Positions 56,799-64,000 of a stretch of 64,000 nucleotides of DNA are shown here, in pieces. Made by a program: the position numbers and the translations under genes. Within the stretch, counting starts at the first letter, position 1. Every line of letters starts with the position of its first letter. The notes under the pieces are model-generated. The model saw only the letters and a program-made list of their open reading frames with translations. It had not been told where the DNA came from and made no database searches. Source of the DNA: SFHK01 sp045538305 (GTDB lineage: Bacteria; Bacillota; Clostridia; Christensenellales; Aristaeellaceae); contig JAZSRC010000051.1 in NCBI GenBank assembly GCA_045538305.1, positions 31,515 to 95,514 of the forward strand, in the 5' to 3' direction.

Positions 56799-59327
56799 TC
56801 AGCTTGCGCTTATCACTTCGTATCCTGCGTCCGTTACCGCCTTTTTAAGAACGCCGGTAGGGACGTCTTTTGAAAGGGTAATCCGCGCTTCTTTGTTTTC
56901 CAGATCCACTTCGGCCTGAACGCCGTCGATGGCGGTAAGCACCTGCTTTACGCGGGCCTGGCAGTGGGGGCACATCATACCTTCAATCTTCATGGTGATC
57001 ATTTTTGTTTCCTCCTTATGAACGGTAATGGGTTTTCTGACTGTGGTTGCCTGTTTTTTTTCAGCTTCGATTGGCGCAAACGATCGCAGTCTCAATGCGT
57101 TTGACACGACGAAAAAGCTGCTCAGACTCATGGCAAGCGCACCGAGCATGGGGCTCATCGCGAGGCCGAAGGCAGGGTACAGAACGCCGGCTGCGATGGG
57201 AATTCCCAGCGCGTTGTAGAAAAACGCCCAGAACAGATTTTGTTTTATGTTTTTCAAAACGCTTCTGCTTAAGCGGATGGCATTTGCAACATCCATGGGA
57301 TCGTTTTTCATTAAAATCAGGTCGGCGCTTTCAATCGCCACATCGGCGCCAGCGCCGATTGCTATGCCCACATGTGCGCATTTAAGGGCAGGCGCGTCAT
57401 TGATGCCGTCTCCGACCATGCATACAACGCTGCCCTGGGATTTAAGTTTTTCTATTTCGTGCGCTTTATCCTGGGGCATTACGCCGGAGATCACATCGTT
57501 TATGCCGATTCTGCCTGCAATGGCGCGGGCGGTCTTTTCGTTGTCGCCCGTCAGCATGACGATTTTTACGCCGAGGTTTTTAAGCGCGTTCACGGCGGCT
57601 GCGGATGTTTGCTTGATTTCGTCCGCTACGGCGATGATTCCGATCAGGCGATTGTCTGATGCAAACAGCATCGGCGTTTCGCCTGCGTCAGAAATCTCGT
57701 CAAGCGCAGCTTGCGCGCAGGTGATGTCGATATTCATTTCCCGAAGCCATTTGGCATTTCCGCCGTATACCGGTTTTCCGTTCACATCGGCTTTGGCGCC
57801 TTTGCCCGGGTGCGCCGTAAAATTATGGGCTGAGGGAATCTGAAGCCCGCTCTCGTCGGCGCAGGCGGTAATTGCGCGCGCCAGCGGGTGCTCGCTGAAC
57901 TGCTCCACGGCGGCTGCCGTTGTAAGAAGATACTGCTCGCTTCCATTAATCGGAATTATACGCGTGACGGCAGGCTTTCCCATGGTCAACGTACCGGTTT
58001 TATCCATTACGGCTACGTTTATGGAATGCGCGGCTTCAAGCGCTTCGCCGGTCCGGATCAGTATACCGTTTTCCGCGCCCTTGCCTGTGCCGACCATAAT
58101 CGCCACCGGCGTGGCGAGGCCCAGCGCGCACGGACATGAGATTACCAGTACCGATATTGCCCGCGCCAATGCAAATTCAAACGCCGCGCCTGATAACAGC
58201 CATACTGCTGCCGTAACGACGGATATTGTCATGACGATGGGGACAAATACGCCGGATATTTTATCGGTCAGCCGTGCAATCGGAGCTTTGGCGGCGCCGG
58301 CCTCCTCCACCATGCGGATGATTTTGGAAAAGGCCGTGTCTTCGCCCGCATGCGTGACCTGCATTTTGAAAAAGTGCGTAAGGTTCATGGTTGCGCCGAT
58401 TACGCGGTCGCCCGGCAATTTGTCTGCCGGAATGCTTTCACCGGTTATTGCGCTTTCGTCAATGCTCGCTTCGCCCTCTGAAATCATACCGTCGGCGGGT
58501 ATGCGGCTTCCCGGGCGAACGTGCAGCAGGTCGCCTACGCGGATTTCTTCCGCAGAGATTTCGGTTACATTCCCGTTTTCCTCACGCAGCGCAGTCTTGG
58601 GCTTAAGGTCCATTAGCTTTTCCAGCGCCGCGCCTGTTTTTCCCTTGCTTCTGACTTCAAGGTATTTGCCAAGGTTGATCAGCGCCAATATCATTACTGC
58701 CGATTCGAAATACAGATCATGCACGTAGGTGTGAACCAGCGCTACATCGTTTGTCTGAACGCCTATATTTATGCGGAACATTGCAAAAATGCCGTATACG
58801 AAGGAAGCCAATGAACCGACGGCGATCAGTGTGTCCATATTGGGCGATAAGCGGAAAAGTGCTTTCACGCCGCGGATATAGTAGGCGCGGTTTATATAGG
58901 CGATGGGAAGGCTTAATAGCAGCTGAACCAATGCATAATTTGCTGCGGTATGTTCCATAGACAGAAAGGATGGGAGCGGAAGCCCCAGCATGGAGCCCAT
59001 GGACACATACATCAGCGGGATCAGGAGCAAAAAGGAAATCAGGGTTCGGTTTCTCATGCCGCGGATTTCCTCTTCACGCGCTTTGGAGGCGTCAGCGTTG
59101 TCTTTTTTCTGCGTTTGACCTTTTTCTGATATTCCGTAGCCCGCATTTTTCACGGCGCGTTCAATGGAACCGGGCTCAAATGCGTTTTCGTCGTATTCTG
59201 CGCGCATGCTGCCGGTTAAGAGGTTTACTTCCACCTTGTTTATGCCGGGAAGCGCACGCACGCTTTTTTCCACCCGCGCCGAGCATGCGGCGCAGGTCAT
59301 GCCAGTTACGGTATAATCCTTCTTCAT
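56799..59327 (-). CDS. copA: Copper-translocating P-type ATPase with an extra C-terminal CopZ-like domain
   Basis: An 842-residue P1B Cu(I) exporter. An N-terminal HMA domain (GMTCAACSARVEK, Cys12 and Cys15) is followed by membrane helices, the CPC motif in VISCPCALGLATP, DKTGTLTMGKP, the HP motif in EHPLARAI and GDGINDAPALK. After the last helix (FVVSNALRLRSFAP) a charged linker leads to a second HMA domain with GMMCPHC (Cys786, Cys789). That domain has its own Shine-Dalgarno and in-frame ATG, so it may also be made separately as a CopZ chaperone. No copper-repressor gene lies next to it. Confidence 0.95.
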   Translation of the reverse strand: MKKDYTVTGMTCAACSARVEKSVRALPGINKVEVNLLTGSMRAEYDENAFEPGSIERAVKNAGYGISEKGQTQKKDNADASKAREEEIRGMRNRTLISFLLLIPLMYVSMGSMLGLPLPSFLSMEHTAANYALVQLLLSLPIAYINRAYYIRGVKALFRLSPNMDTLIAVGSLASFVYGIFAMFRINIGVQTNDVALVHTYVHDLYFESAVMILALINLGKYLEVRSKGKTGAALEKLMDLKPKTALREENGNVTEISAEEIRVGDLLHVRPGSRIPADGMISEGEASIDESAITGESIPADKLPGDRVIGATMNLTHFFKMQVTHAGEDTAFSKIIRMVEEAGAAKAPIARLTDKISGVFVPIVMTISVVTAAVWLLSGAAFEFALARAISVLVISCPCALGLATPVAIMVGTGKGAENGILIRTGEALEAAHSINVAVMDKTGTLTMGKPAVTRIIPINGSEQYLLTTAAAVEQFSEHPLARAITACADESGLQIPSAHNFTAHPGKGAKADVNGKPVYGGNAKWLREMNIDITCAQAALDEISDAGETPMLFASDNRLIGIIAVADEIKQTSAAAVNALKNLGVKIVMLTGDNEKTARAIAGRIGINDVISGVMPQDKAHEIEKLKSQGSVVCMVGDGINDAPALKCAHVGIAIGAGADVAIESADLILMKNDPMDVANAIRLSRSVLKNIKQNLFWAFFYNALGIPIAAGVLYPAFGLAMSPMLGALAMSLSSFFVVSNALRLRSFAPIEAEKKQATTVRKPITVHKEETKMITMKIEGMMCPHCQARVKQVLTAIDGVQAEVDLENKEARITLSKDVPTGVLKKAVTDAGYEVISAS
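57002..57017 (-). promoter_or_regulatory. Internal ribosome binding site and ATG inside copA (possible free CopZ)
   Basis: On the minus strand AAGGAGG (57011-57017) stands exactly eight bases before the in-frame ATG of MITMKIEG at 57002. Translation from here would give a 67-residue protein to 56799, an HMA domain of normal CopZ length. The site lies in the linker where a coding constraint for a perfect Shine-Dalgarno is not expected. Confidence 0.6.
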
Positions 59328-59492
59328 TGGATATTCCTCGTTGTTTGTTTTCTTGCGATAATGCGCAGAGACGCAAATCTGATGAATCAGTATGCTGCTT
59401 TCGGCGAAAACAATACATACGAATACGCCCCAAAGCTGCTATCAACTCATTAAGTATATCACAGAAGTTCTTGTTTTGCCATAGCGCCTTCA

Positions 59493-59521
59493 TTGACAGA
59501 AGTGTTTTTTAATGATATAGT
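59493..59521 (+). promoter_or_regulatory. Promoter of the MATE gene
   Basis: TTGACA (59493-59498), 17 bases, TATAGT (59516-59521), about 30 bases ahead of the ATG. On the opposite strand the copA promoter between 59328 and 59490 could not be placed convincingly. Confidence 0.8.
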
Positions 59522-59552
59522 CAAACGAAATGAACAAAAGGCGGGATAACAT

Positions 59553-60980
59553 ATGGAAAAACAGCGACTGGATCTGACGGATGAAACCAGATCGCCGATC
59601 AGGATGATCATCTATCTTGCATGGCCTCTGTTTCTGGAGCAGATTCTTTCAACGCTTGTCAGTTTTGTGGATACCTCCATGGTCGGCTCCCTCGGAAAGG
59701 CGGCCACCGCTGCGGTTTCCATTTCCAATCCCTTTGTTTTCCTGATCAACGGCGTGGTTATGGCGCTTGGCATCGGAATTACGGCATATGTTGCCAGAAA
59801 CGTGGGCGCAAAGCGATATGAGGAAGCGAAAGCGTATATTCGCCATGCGCTGCTTCTTTTGCTAATGGCGGGGCTGCCGCTGGCGCTGCTGCCCGTTGCT
59901 TTATCCGACTATATTCCTGTATGGATGGGCGCGGAAACGGAATATCTGGCCCTTGCGCAGGAGTATCTTCTGATTACCTCAAGCTTTCGCATTTTTACGA
60001 TGGCGATGATGGTGCTTGGCTCCGTGTTCAGGGGAAGGGGCGACACCAAAACGCCGCTGCGCATTAACGCCGTTGTAAACCTCATCAATGTGGTTGGCAA
60101 TTATGTGCTGATTCATGAAAGTCATACGCTGAATATCAATATGGATTTTTTGAATATTGATTGGACGATACCGATATATGGCGTAGGGCTTGGAGTTCGG
60201 GGCGCGGCGATTTCTACGGGCTTTTCGTGGCTGCTTGGCGGACTTACGCTGACGGTGATGCTGTTTGTCAAGAAGGATCCTACGCGCATTACTCTGAGAG
60301 ATTCCTATAAGCCCGACGGTAAGATTATCGGGCAGGTGGTAACGCTGTCCATCCCTGCGATGCTGGAACGCATTTGTATGTCCGCCTCTGGCATTGTGGT
60401 AACCCAGTCCATCGCCACGCTCGGTACAGTTGCAGTGGCTGCCAATGCGGTGTATTCTACAGCAGAATCACTGTCGTTTATGCCTGCTTTTGCATTTGCT
60501 ACGTCTGCCACAACGCTGGTTGGGCAGTCGCTGGGTGCGAAAAAGCCGGAACTTGCAAAGCGCTATGTATTCTTTACGGTGCTTCTGGGCGTTATTGTCA
60601 TGCTGTTTGCCGGCACGGGATTGTTTGTGTTTGCCGAAAAGCTGGTCGGCATCATAACTAAGGATAAGCAGGTAATACCCCTTGCCAAAAAGTGTCTGCG
60701 CATTGTAGCATTGATTCAGCCCATTCAGGTAATCGCATGGATTATTGCCGGCGGCTTGCGAGGCGCGGGCGATACCCGCTGGCCCTTTTATATTACGGCA
60801 GCCGGCAACTGGTGCATCCGTGCGTTGGGTGCGGTGCTGTGCATTCGATGGCTGGAGCTGGGACTTCCGGAGGCCGTTGCATGCATGAGCCTTGATCAGG
60901 CCGTCCGCGCGCTGTGTATGTACCTTCGCTACAGAACCGGAAAATGGCAAAACGCCATCCGAGACAAACGCACGCAATAA
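59553..60980 (+). CDS. MATE-family efflux transporter
   Basis: A 475-residue, 12-helix Na+/H+ antiporter of the multidrug and toxic compound extrusion family. Landmarks are the N-terminal LFLEQILSTLVSFVDTSMVGSL, RGRGDTKTPLRINAVVN and the second-half counterpart GGLRGAGDTRWPFYITAAG, with the paired helices of the two six-helix lobes. Start ATG is preceded by AAAGGCGGG. It is a single-gene unit with its own promoter and terminator. Substrate unknown. Confidence 0.93.
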   Translation: MEKQRLDLTDETRSPIRMIIYLAWPLFLEQILSTLVSFVDTSMVGSLGKAATAAVSISNPFVFLINGVVMALGIGITAYVARNVGAKRYEEAKAYIRHALLLLLMAGLPLALLPVALSDYIPVWMGAETEYLALAQEYLLITSSFRIFTMAMMVLGSVFRGRGDTKTPLRINAVVNLINVVGNYVLIHESHTLNINMDFLNIDWTIPIYGVGLGVRGAAISTGFSWLLGGLTLTVMLFVKKDPTRITLRDSYKPDGKIIGQVVTLSIPAMLERICMSASGIVVTQSIATLGTVAVAANAVYSTAESLSFMPAFAFATSATTLVGQSLGAKKPELAKRYVFFTVLLGVIVMLFAGTGLFVFAEKLVGIITKDKQVIPLAKKCLRIVALIQPIQVIAWIIAGGLRGAGDTRWPFYITAAGNWCIRALGAVLCIRWLELGLPEAVACMSLDQAVRALCMYLRYRTGKWQNAIRDKRTQ

Positions 60981-60989
60981 TGTAAAAAA

Positions 60990-61025
60990 CGGCCCTTCCG
61001 ATCATTGTCGGAAGGGTCGTTTTTT
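60990..61025. terminator. Bidirectional terminator between MATE and SGNH genes
   Basis: ACGGCCCTTCCGA pairs with TCGGAAGGGTCGT (one G-T) around TCATTG. Plus-strand T run is at 61020-61025. The minus-strand gene's stop codon lies inside the T run, so the two genes overlap the same terminator. Confidence 0.85.
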
Positions 61026-62208
61026 AGGGTACGATGCCGATATCGTAAATTGTGAAGTTCTTAAGCTCGTCGCCCTGAATCATGCGGAATTCGATGGTGC
61101 GCTTTTTGGTTACGGGAAAGTCGATTACGGTGGTTACGATATTGCCCCAGGCGTTCTCGTCGAAGCCGTTCAGGGTTTTGATTACCTTTCCGTCGTCAAG
61201 AATCTCCATTTTGCCGCAGTCGGCGTTTTTTTCCTGACGGTAGGCGACTGTCATATGTCCGGCCTCAATATTGAGCGTCATAGGATTGTTCCCGGCGCCG
61301 GGTACATGCTTATAGCCGTATATATAGCTGTAGCAGGGATATACGCCCAGCGCAAAGGAGCCGGTGGTTTCTATGCACGGATCGTTCTTTCGGATATTTT
61401 TAAGCGCCTCGTATGCACGGCCATAGCGGAAGCTGTCCGGAAAAGCATAGGGCGTGCCTTCCGCTTCAAGCGCGCAGCTGAAATAATGAGCAATCATATC
61501 CGCAATGAATGCGTGTCCTTCGGTCGTTGGATGCGCATAGTCGCTGGAATAATCCCGGAACGTCATGGTTCCCTTTTTGATTTCGGGGGAAATGGCGTTC
61601 TTTACGGAGATCATGCCCAGATCGTAGTATTTTCCGATTTCCTCCATGTGCTCCTGCGCATTGTAGCCGCTGGACATAAGGGTGAAAATCAGTATGACGG
61701 CAGGCTGGGTTTCGCTGTTGATCAGGCGGCGTACAAGGCTTTCGTATGCCACTTTGCTCTGATGATCGGTGGAATCGTTAACTGCGAATTCTACAAACAC
61801 GATGTCGGGTGTTTTGGAAAGCACGTCCTGTTCTAAACGCGTAAGGCCCAGAAGCGACGGCGTTCCGGAAATGCCTGCATTCACGTAATGAACCTTTTCC
61901 GGATCAGACGCATACCGATCGCGGAAGATTTCATAGGATACATATGCATAGCACTTCGTCTTCTGCGGTTTTGCCTGCGCCCCCTCCGTTATAGAGCCGC
62001 CAAGGTAGGCGATGGTTACGTCTTCACCGCTGCGGGCTTTATCAACGGCTTTATGAATGCGTTCCGTATTTCCGACGGACACCAGCGAGTTTTCTATCAT
62101 TTCACGGGTAAACACGGCTTCTTCCTCCTTTGTCTGTTCAGAAAAAGCGGTAGATGAGCAAAGTACGACCAGTATGAAAGTGAGGAATGCGGATAGGAAT
62201 CGTTTCAT
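61024..62208 (-). CDS. Secreted SGNH/GDSL hydrolase with C-terminal beta-sandwich
   Basis: A 394-residue exported esterase. Signal peptide MKRFLSAFLTFILVVLCSSTAFS; block I IAYLGGSITEG (nucleophile Ser), block II Gly in VNAGISGTPSLLG, block III Asn in EFAVNDSTD, and catalytic Asp/His in DYAHPTTEGHAF. A C-terminal ~130-residue part without clear family likely binds carbohydrate. ATG 62208 has GGAGG upstream. The family acts on sugar esters such as acetylated polysaccharide. It follows the YczE-like gene by 38 bases with no terminator, so it is probably co-transcribed. Confidence 0.85.
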   Translation of the reverse strand: MKRFLSAFLTFILVVLCSSTAFSEQTKEEEAVFTREMIENSLVSVGNTERIHKAVDKARSGEDVTIAYLGGSITEGAQAKPQKTKCYAYVSYEIFRDRYASDPEKVHYVNAGISGTPSLLGLTRLEQDVLSKTPDIVFVEFAVNDSTDHQSKVAYESLVRRLINSETQPAVILIFTLMSSGYNAQEHMEEIGKYYDLGMISVKNAISPEIKKGTMTFRDYSSDYAHPTTEGHAFIADMIAHYFSCALEAEGTPYAFPDSFRYGRAYEALKNIRKNDPCIETTGSFALGVYPCYSYIYGYKHVPGAGNNPMTLNIEAGHMTVAYRQEKNADCGKMEILDDGKVIKTLNGFDENAWGNIVTTVIDFPVTKKRTIEFRMIQGDELKNFTIYDIGIVP

Positions 62209-62246
62209 GAAGGCTTCCTCCAATCAGTTTGATGCCGGACGGCGGT

Positions 62247-62894
62247 TTACGCGGCCTTTTTTTGCTTTAACAAGGGACGGGCGATCTTTATGTTGAAAAA
62301 CTCAATCAGCGGACCCATGAAGAATGCGGTTACGATGGTGCCGATGCCGGCAATTGCCGGAATTTCCCGAAACAGTCCGCCCGCAATCATGAAAATCACA
62401 CAGCCGAGGGCTACACAAATGAGATCCGTAGCGATGCGGCAATACTGAAAGCGCGCAATTTTCCACTTGCCGTACAATGCGATGGCAACCGCATCGTACG
62501 TGGAAACGCCCAAATCCGCCGTCATGTACATCGCAGAGCCGAAGCACATGACAATGATGCCGATAATCAGGCAAACGCTTCTAATCACAATGGATGGAGA
62601 ACCAAGAAGAATGCCCAGCATTTTGTAGGTAAAATCGGTGATGTAGCCCAGCAAAAACAGATTGATAAACGTAGCAATGCCGATCTTCGTCCGGTCAACA
62701 ATCAGACTGAAGGTCAGAAGCAGCAGATTGACAATTACATATAACGTTCCGAAATCGATAGGGATCAGCCTGTCCAGACCACTCATCAGCGACTGGAACG
62801 GATCAACGCCGAATGCGGCAATTTTGAATGCGCCCACGCTGATTGCGCATATGATGACGCCGCCCAGAGACATCAGGATTCTTCTAACCTTCAT
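62247..62894 (-). CDS. YczE/YyaS/YitT-family membrane protein
   Basis: A 215-residue protein with about five or six membrane helices. It starts MKVRRILMSLGGVIICAISVG and contains DPFQSLMSGLDRLIPIDFGT and MYMTADLGVSTYDAVAI, typical of the family. ATG 62894 has ACGAGG seven to eight bases upstream; an upstream ATG in the open frame (62927) lies near the transcript start. Family function is unestablished (some members are linked to peptide or antibiotic export). Confidence 0.85.
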   Translation of the reverse strand: MKVRRILMSLGGVIICAISVGAFKIAAFGVDPFQSLMSGLDRLIPIDFGTLYVIVNLLLLTFSLIVDRTKIGIATFINLFLLGYITDFTYKMLGILLGSPSIVIRSVCLIIGIIVMCFGSAMYMTADLGVSTYDAVAIALYGKWKIARFQYCRIATDLICVALGCVIFMIAGGLFREIPAIAGIGTIVTAFFMGPLIEFFNIKIARPLLKQKKAA

Positions 62895-62932
62895 AATGCA
62901 AACCTCGTTACTGTATAGAATGTACAAAAGGC

Positions 62933-62956
62933 ATTATAACATCCGGCGCATGCGCC
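62933..62956 (-). promoter_or_regulatory. Promoter -10 and palindrome of the YczE-SGNH operon
   Basis: TATAAT on the minus strand (62933-62938) with the perfect 12-bp palindrome GGCGCATGCGCC (62945-62956) immediately upstream in the spacer. The -35 at 17 bases (TAGCGG) is poor, suggesting regulated initiation. Confidence 0.55.
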
Positions 62957-63029
62957 CGCTACTTCCAAATAATGTAGTTTGCATTCATTTTTGATGAACA
63001 AGCCTTGTAATGCGATGGGCAATTTTCGC

Positions 63030-63058
63030 TTTACATTTTGTATTTTTTAGTGTATGAT
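63030..63058 (+). promoter_or_regulatory. Promoter of the SDR gene
   Basis: TTTACA (63030-63035), 17 bases, TATGAT (63053-63058). Confidence 0.7.
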
Positions 63059-63095
63059 TACATTGATATCACCTATATTTTAAGGAGGAACGGGC

Positions 63096-63896
63096 ATGGG
63101 TTTCTTAACGAATAAAACTGTCATCATCACCGGAGGCGGCCGCGCTGTGCTGGCTGACGGAAGGCCTGGATCGATCGGCTACGGTATTGCACACGCATAC
63201 GCCAAGGAAGGCGCAAACATCGTAATTACCGGCCGCAATGTTCAGAAGCTGGAAGACGCAAAGGAAGAGCTCGAGCGTCTGTATGGCGTTAAGGTGCTCG
63301 CCGTTCAGGCGGATATCGCCGCAGGTTCCGATAACGAAGCTACGGCCAATATGGTCGTTGAGAAGACGGTAGCCGAATTCGGTTCCATTGACGTTCTGAT
63401 TAATAACGCACAGGCTTCTGCATCCGGCGTTGCGATCAAGGATCATACCGCCGAGCAGTTTGATCTTGCTATTTATTCCGGTCTGTATGCTGCCTTCCAC
63501 TATATGAAAGCTTGCTATCCGCACCTTGTCAAGAGCCAGGGCAGCGTAATCAACTTCGCTTCCGGCGCTGGCTTGTTCGGTAACTTTGGTCAGTGCTCCT
63601 ATGCCGCTGCCAAGGAAGGCATTCGCGGCCTTACCCGCGTTGCGGCAACCGAGTGGGCGAAGGACGGCATCAATGTAAACGTCATCTGCCCCCTTGCATG
63701 GACGGCGCAGCTGGAGAAATTCCAGAACGCGTACCCCGAAGCGTTTGCAAAGAACGTTCACACGCCGCCGGCCGGCTATTTCGGCGATCCCGAGAAGGAC
63801 ATCGGCCGCGTATGCGTGCAGCTGGCAAATCCCGACTTTAAGTACATGAACGGCGAAACCATCACCCTCGAGGGCGGCCTCGGACTGCGTCCGTAA
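63096..63896 (+). CDS. SDR-family NAD(P)-dependent oxidoreductase
   Basis: A 266-residue cytoplasmic short-chain dehydrogenase. The cofactor loop is unusual: TGGGRAVLADGRPGSIGYG (residues 12-30) has extra residues between TG and the final G-S-I-G, like divergent FabI-type enzymes. INNAQAS, the catalytic Ser in NFASGAG and Tyr-x3-Lys in SYAAAKEG are present. The C-terminus ITLEGGLGLRP is normal for the family. AAGGAGG lies eight bases ahead of the ATG. Substrate not recognisable. The sequence after it, 63897-63968, contains one more hairpin (GAGCGGC/GCCGCTC). Confidence 0.92.
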   Translation: MGFLTNKTVIITGGGRAVLADGRPGSIGYGIAHAYAKEGANIVITGRNVQKLEDAKEELERLYGVKVLAVQADIAAGSDNEATANMVVEKTVAEFGSIDVLINNAQASASGVAIKDHTAEQFDLAIYSGLYAAFHYMKACYPHLVKSQGSVINFASGAGLFGNFGQCSYAAAKEGIRGLTRVAATEWAKDGINVNVICPLAWTAQLEKFQNAYPEAFAKNVHTPPAGYFGDPEKDIGRVCVQLANPDFKYMNGETITLEGGLGLRP

Positions 63897-63968
63897 GGAA
63901 TATAAGAATAAAGGAGAGCGGCTGTTAAAACCGCCGCTCAGATCATCAATAAACTCCAGGGAGAGGTT

Positions 63969-63999
63969 TGGAGAGGGAGCGCACTCCCTCTCCATTTTT
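63969..63999 (+). terminator. Terminator of the SDR gene, sister of the galE terminator
   Basis: TGGAGAGGGAG (63969-63979), loop CGCA, CTCCCTCTCCA (63984-63994), then T5. The stem-loop and the preceding GTTTGGAGAGG closely match the terminator after galE at 2336-2366. Confidence 0.88.
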
Positions 64000-64000
64000 C

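Noticed and set aside
1..64000. CRISPR arrays, tRNA or rRNA genes, insertion sequences, prophage or integrase
   Set aside because: No regularly spaced direct repeats, cloverleaf candidates, transposase or integrase motifs were recognised on reading; a covariance search could still find a missed small RNA.

Overview
The window reads as a chromosomal segment of an anaerobic, low-redox Bacillota (Clostridia) bacterium with moderate GC content, plausibly gut-associated. The sequence basis is: strong AGGAGG-type ribosome binding sites, consensus sigma-A promoters (several TTGACA-17-TATAAT), T-box leaders ahead of thrS and alaS, WhiA, a class 1B dihydroorotate dehydrogenase (PyrD/PyrK), a Re-type citrate synthase-like enzyme, cellobiose phosphorylase and a LNB-type hexosamine salvage module. 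The genus cannot be fixed from sequence alone. No rRNA, tRNA, CRISPR array, insertion sequence or prophage was seen.

Layout. 0-2.4 kb (+): end of a sugar nucleotidyltransferase, nahK and galE, ended by a hairpin terminator. 2.5-7.2 kb (-): a three-gene operon of CotH kinase with lamin-tail domains, VTC polyphosphate-polymerase domain protein and DUF4956 membrane protein. 7.3-12.7 kb (-): secreted modular lysozyme, RluA-type pseudouridine synthase, and T-box-controlled thrS. 12.7-21 kb: Gfo/Idh/MocA oxidoreductase, SGNH hydrolase, cellobiose phosphorylase with an MFS and an EamA transporter, and a UroD-like protein. 21-31 kb (-): azlCD behind an eight-gene pyrimidine operon, pyrC-carB-pyrK-pyrD-pyrF-pyrE-pyrB-pyrI, with a structured leader and no carA.

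31.2-41.1 kb (+): a fused epimerase/oxidoreductase and a second epimerase, then MBOAT acyltransferase, DHHW/AlgJ-like partner, murB, whiA, DUF4091 protein and a YitT protein. 41.1-43.6 kb (-): metal-responsive ArsR repressor, HMA chaperone and Zn/Cd-type P-ATPase. 43.6-48.1 kb (-): T-box-controlled short alaS; pssA-psd-PAP2 phospholipid operon. 48.1-51.5 kb: Cys-repeat secreted protein (-), M20 amidohydrolase and C39-like peptidase (+). 51.5-56.8 kb (+): Re-citrate synthase-like enzyme, GntR regulator, aconitase and isocitrate dehydrogenase, a complete oxidative half-TCA route to 2-oxoglutarate, behind a promoter carrying a 24-bp near-palindrome. 56.8-64 kb: CopA with a C-terminal CopZ-like domain that has its own internal start signal (-), MATE pump (+), YczE-like protein and secreted SGNH hydrolase (-), SDR oxidoreductase (+).

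The most notable items are the CotH-VTC-DUF4956 operon, the internal translation start in copA, the epimerase-dehydrogenase fusion, the self-contained Re-citrate synthase operon with its candidate operator, the AlaRS lacking its C-terminal domain, and a secreted protein built of CCCH-type repeats.
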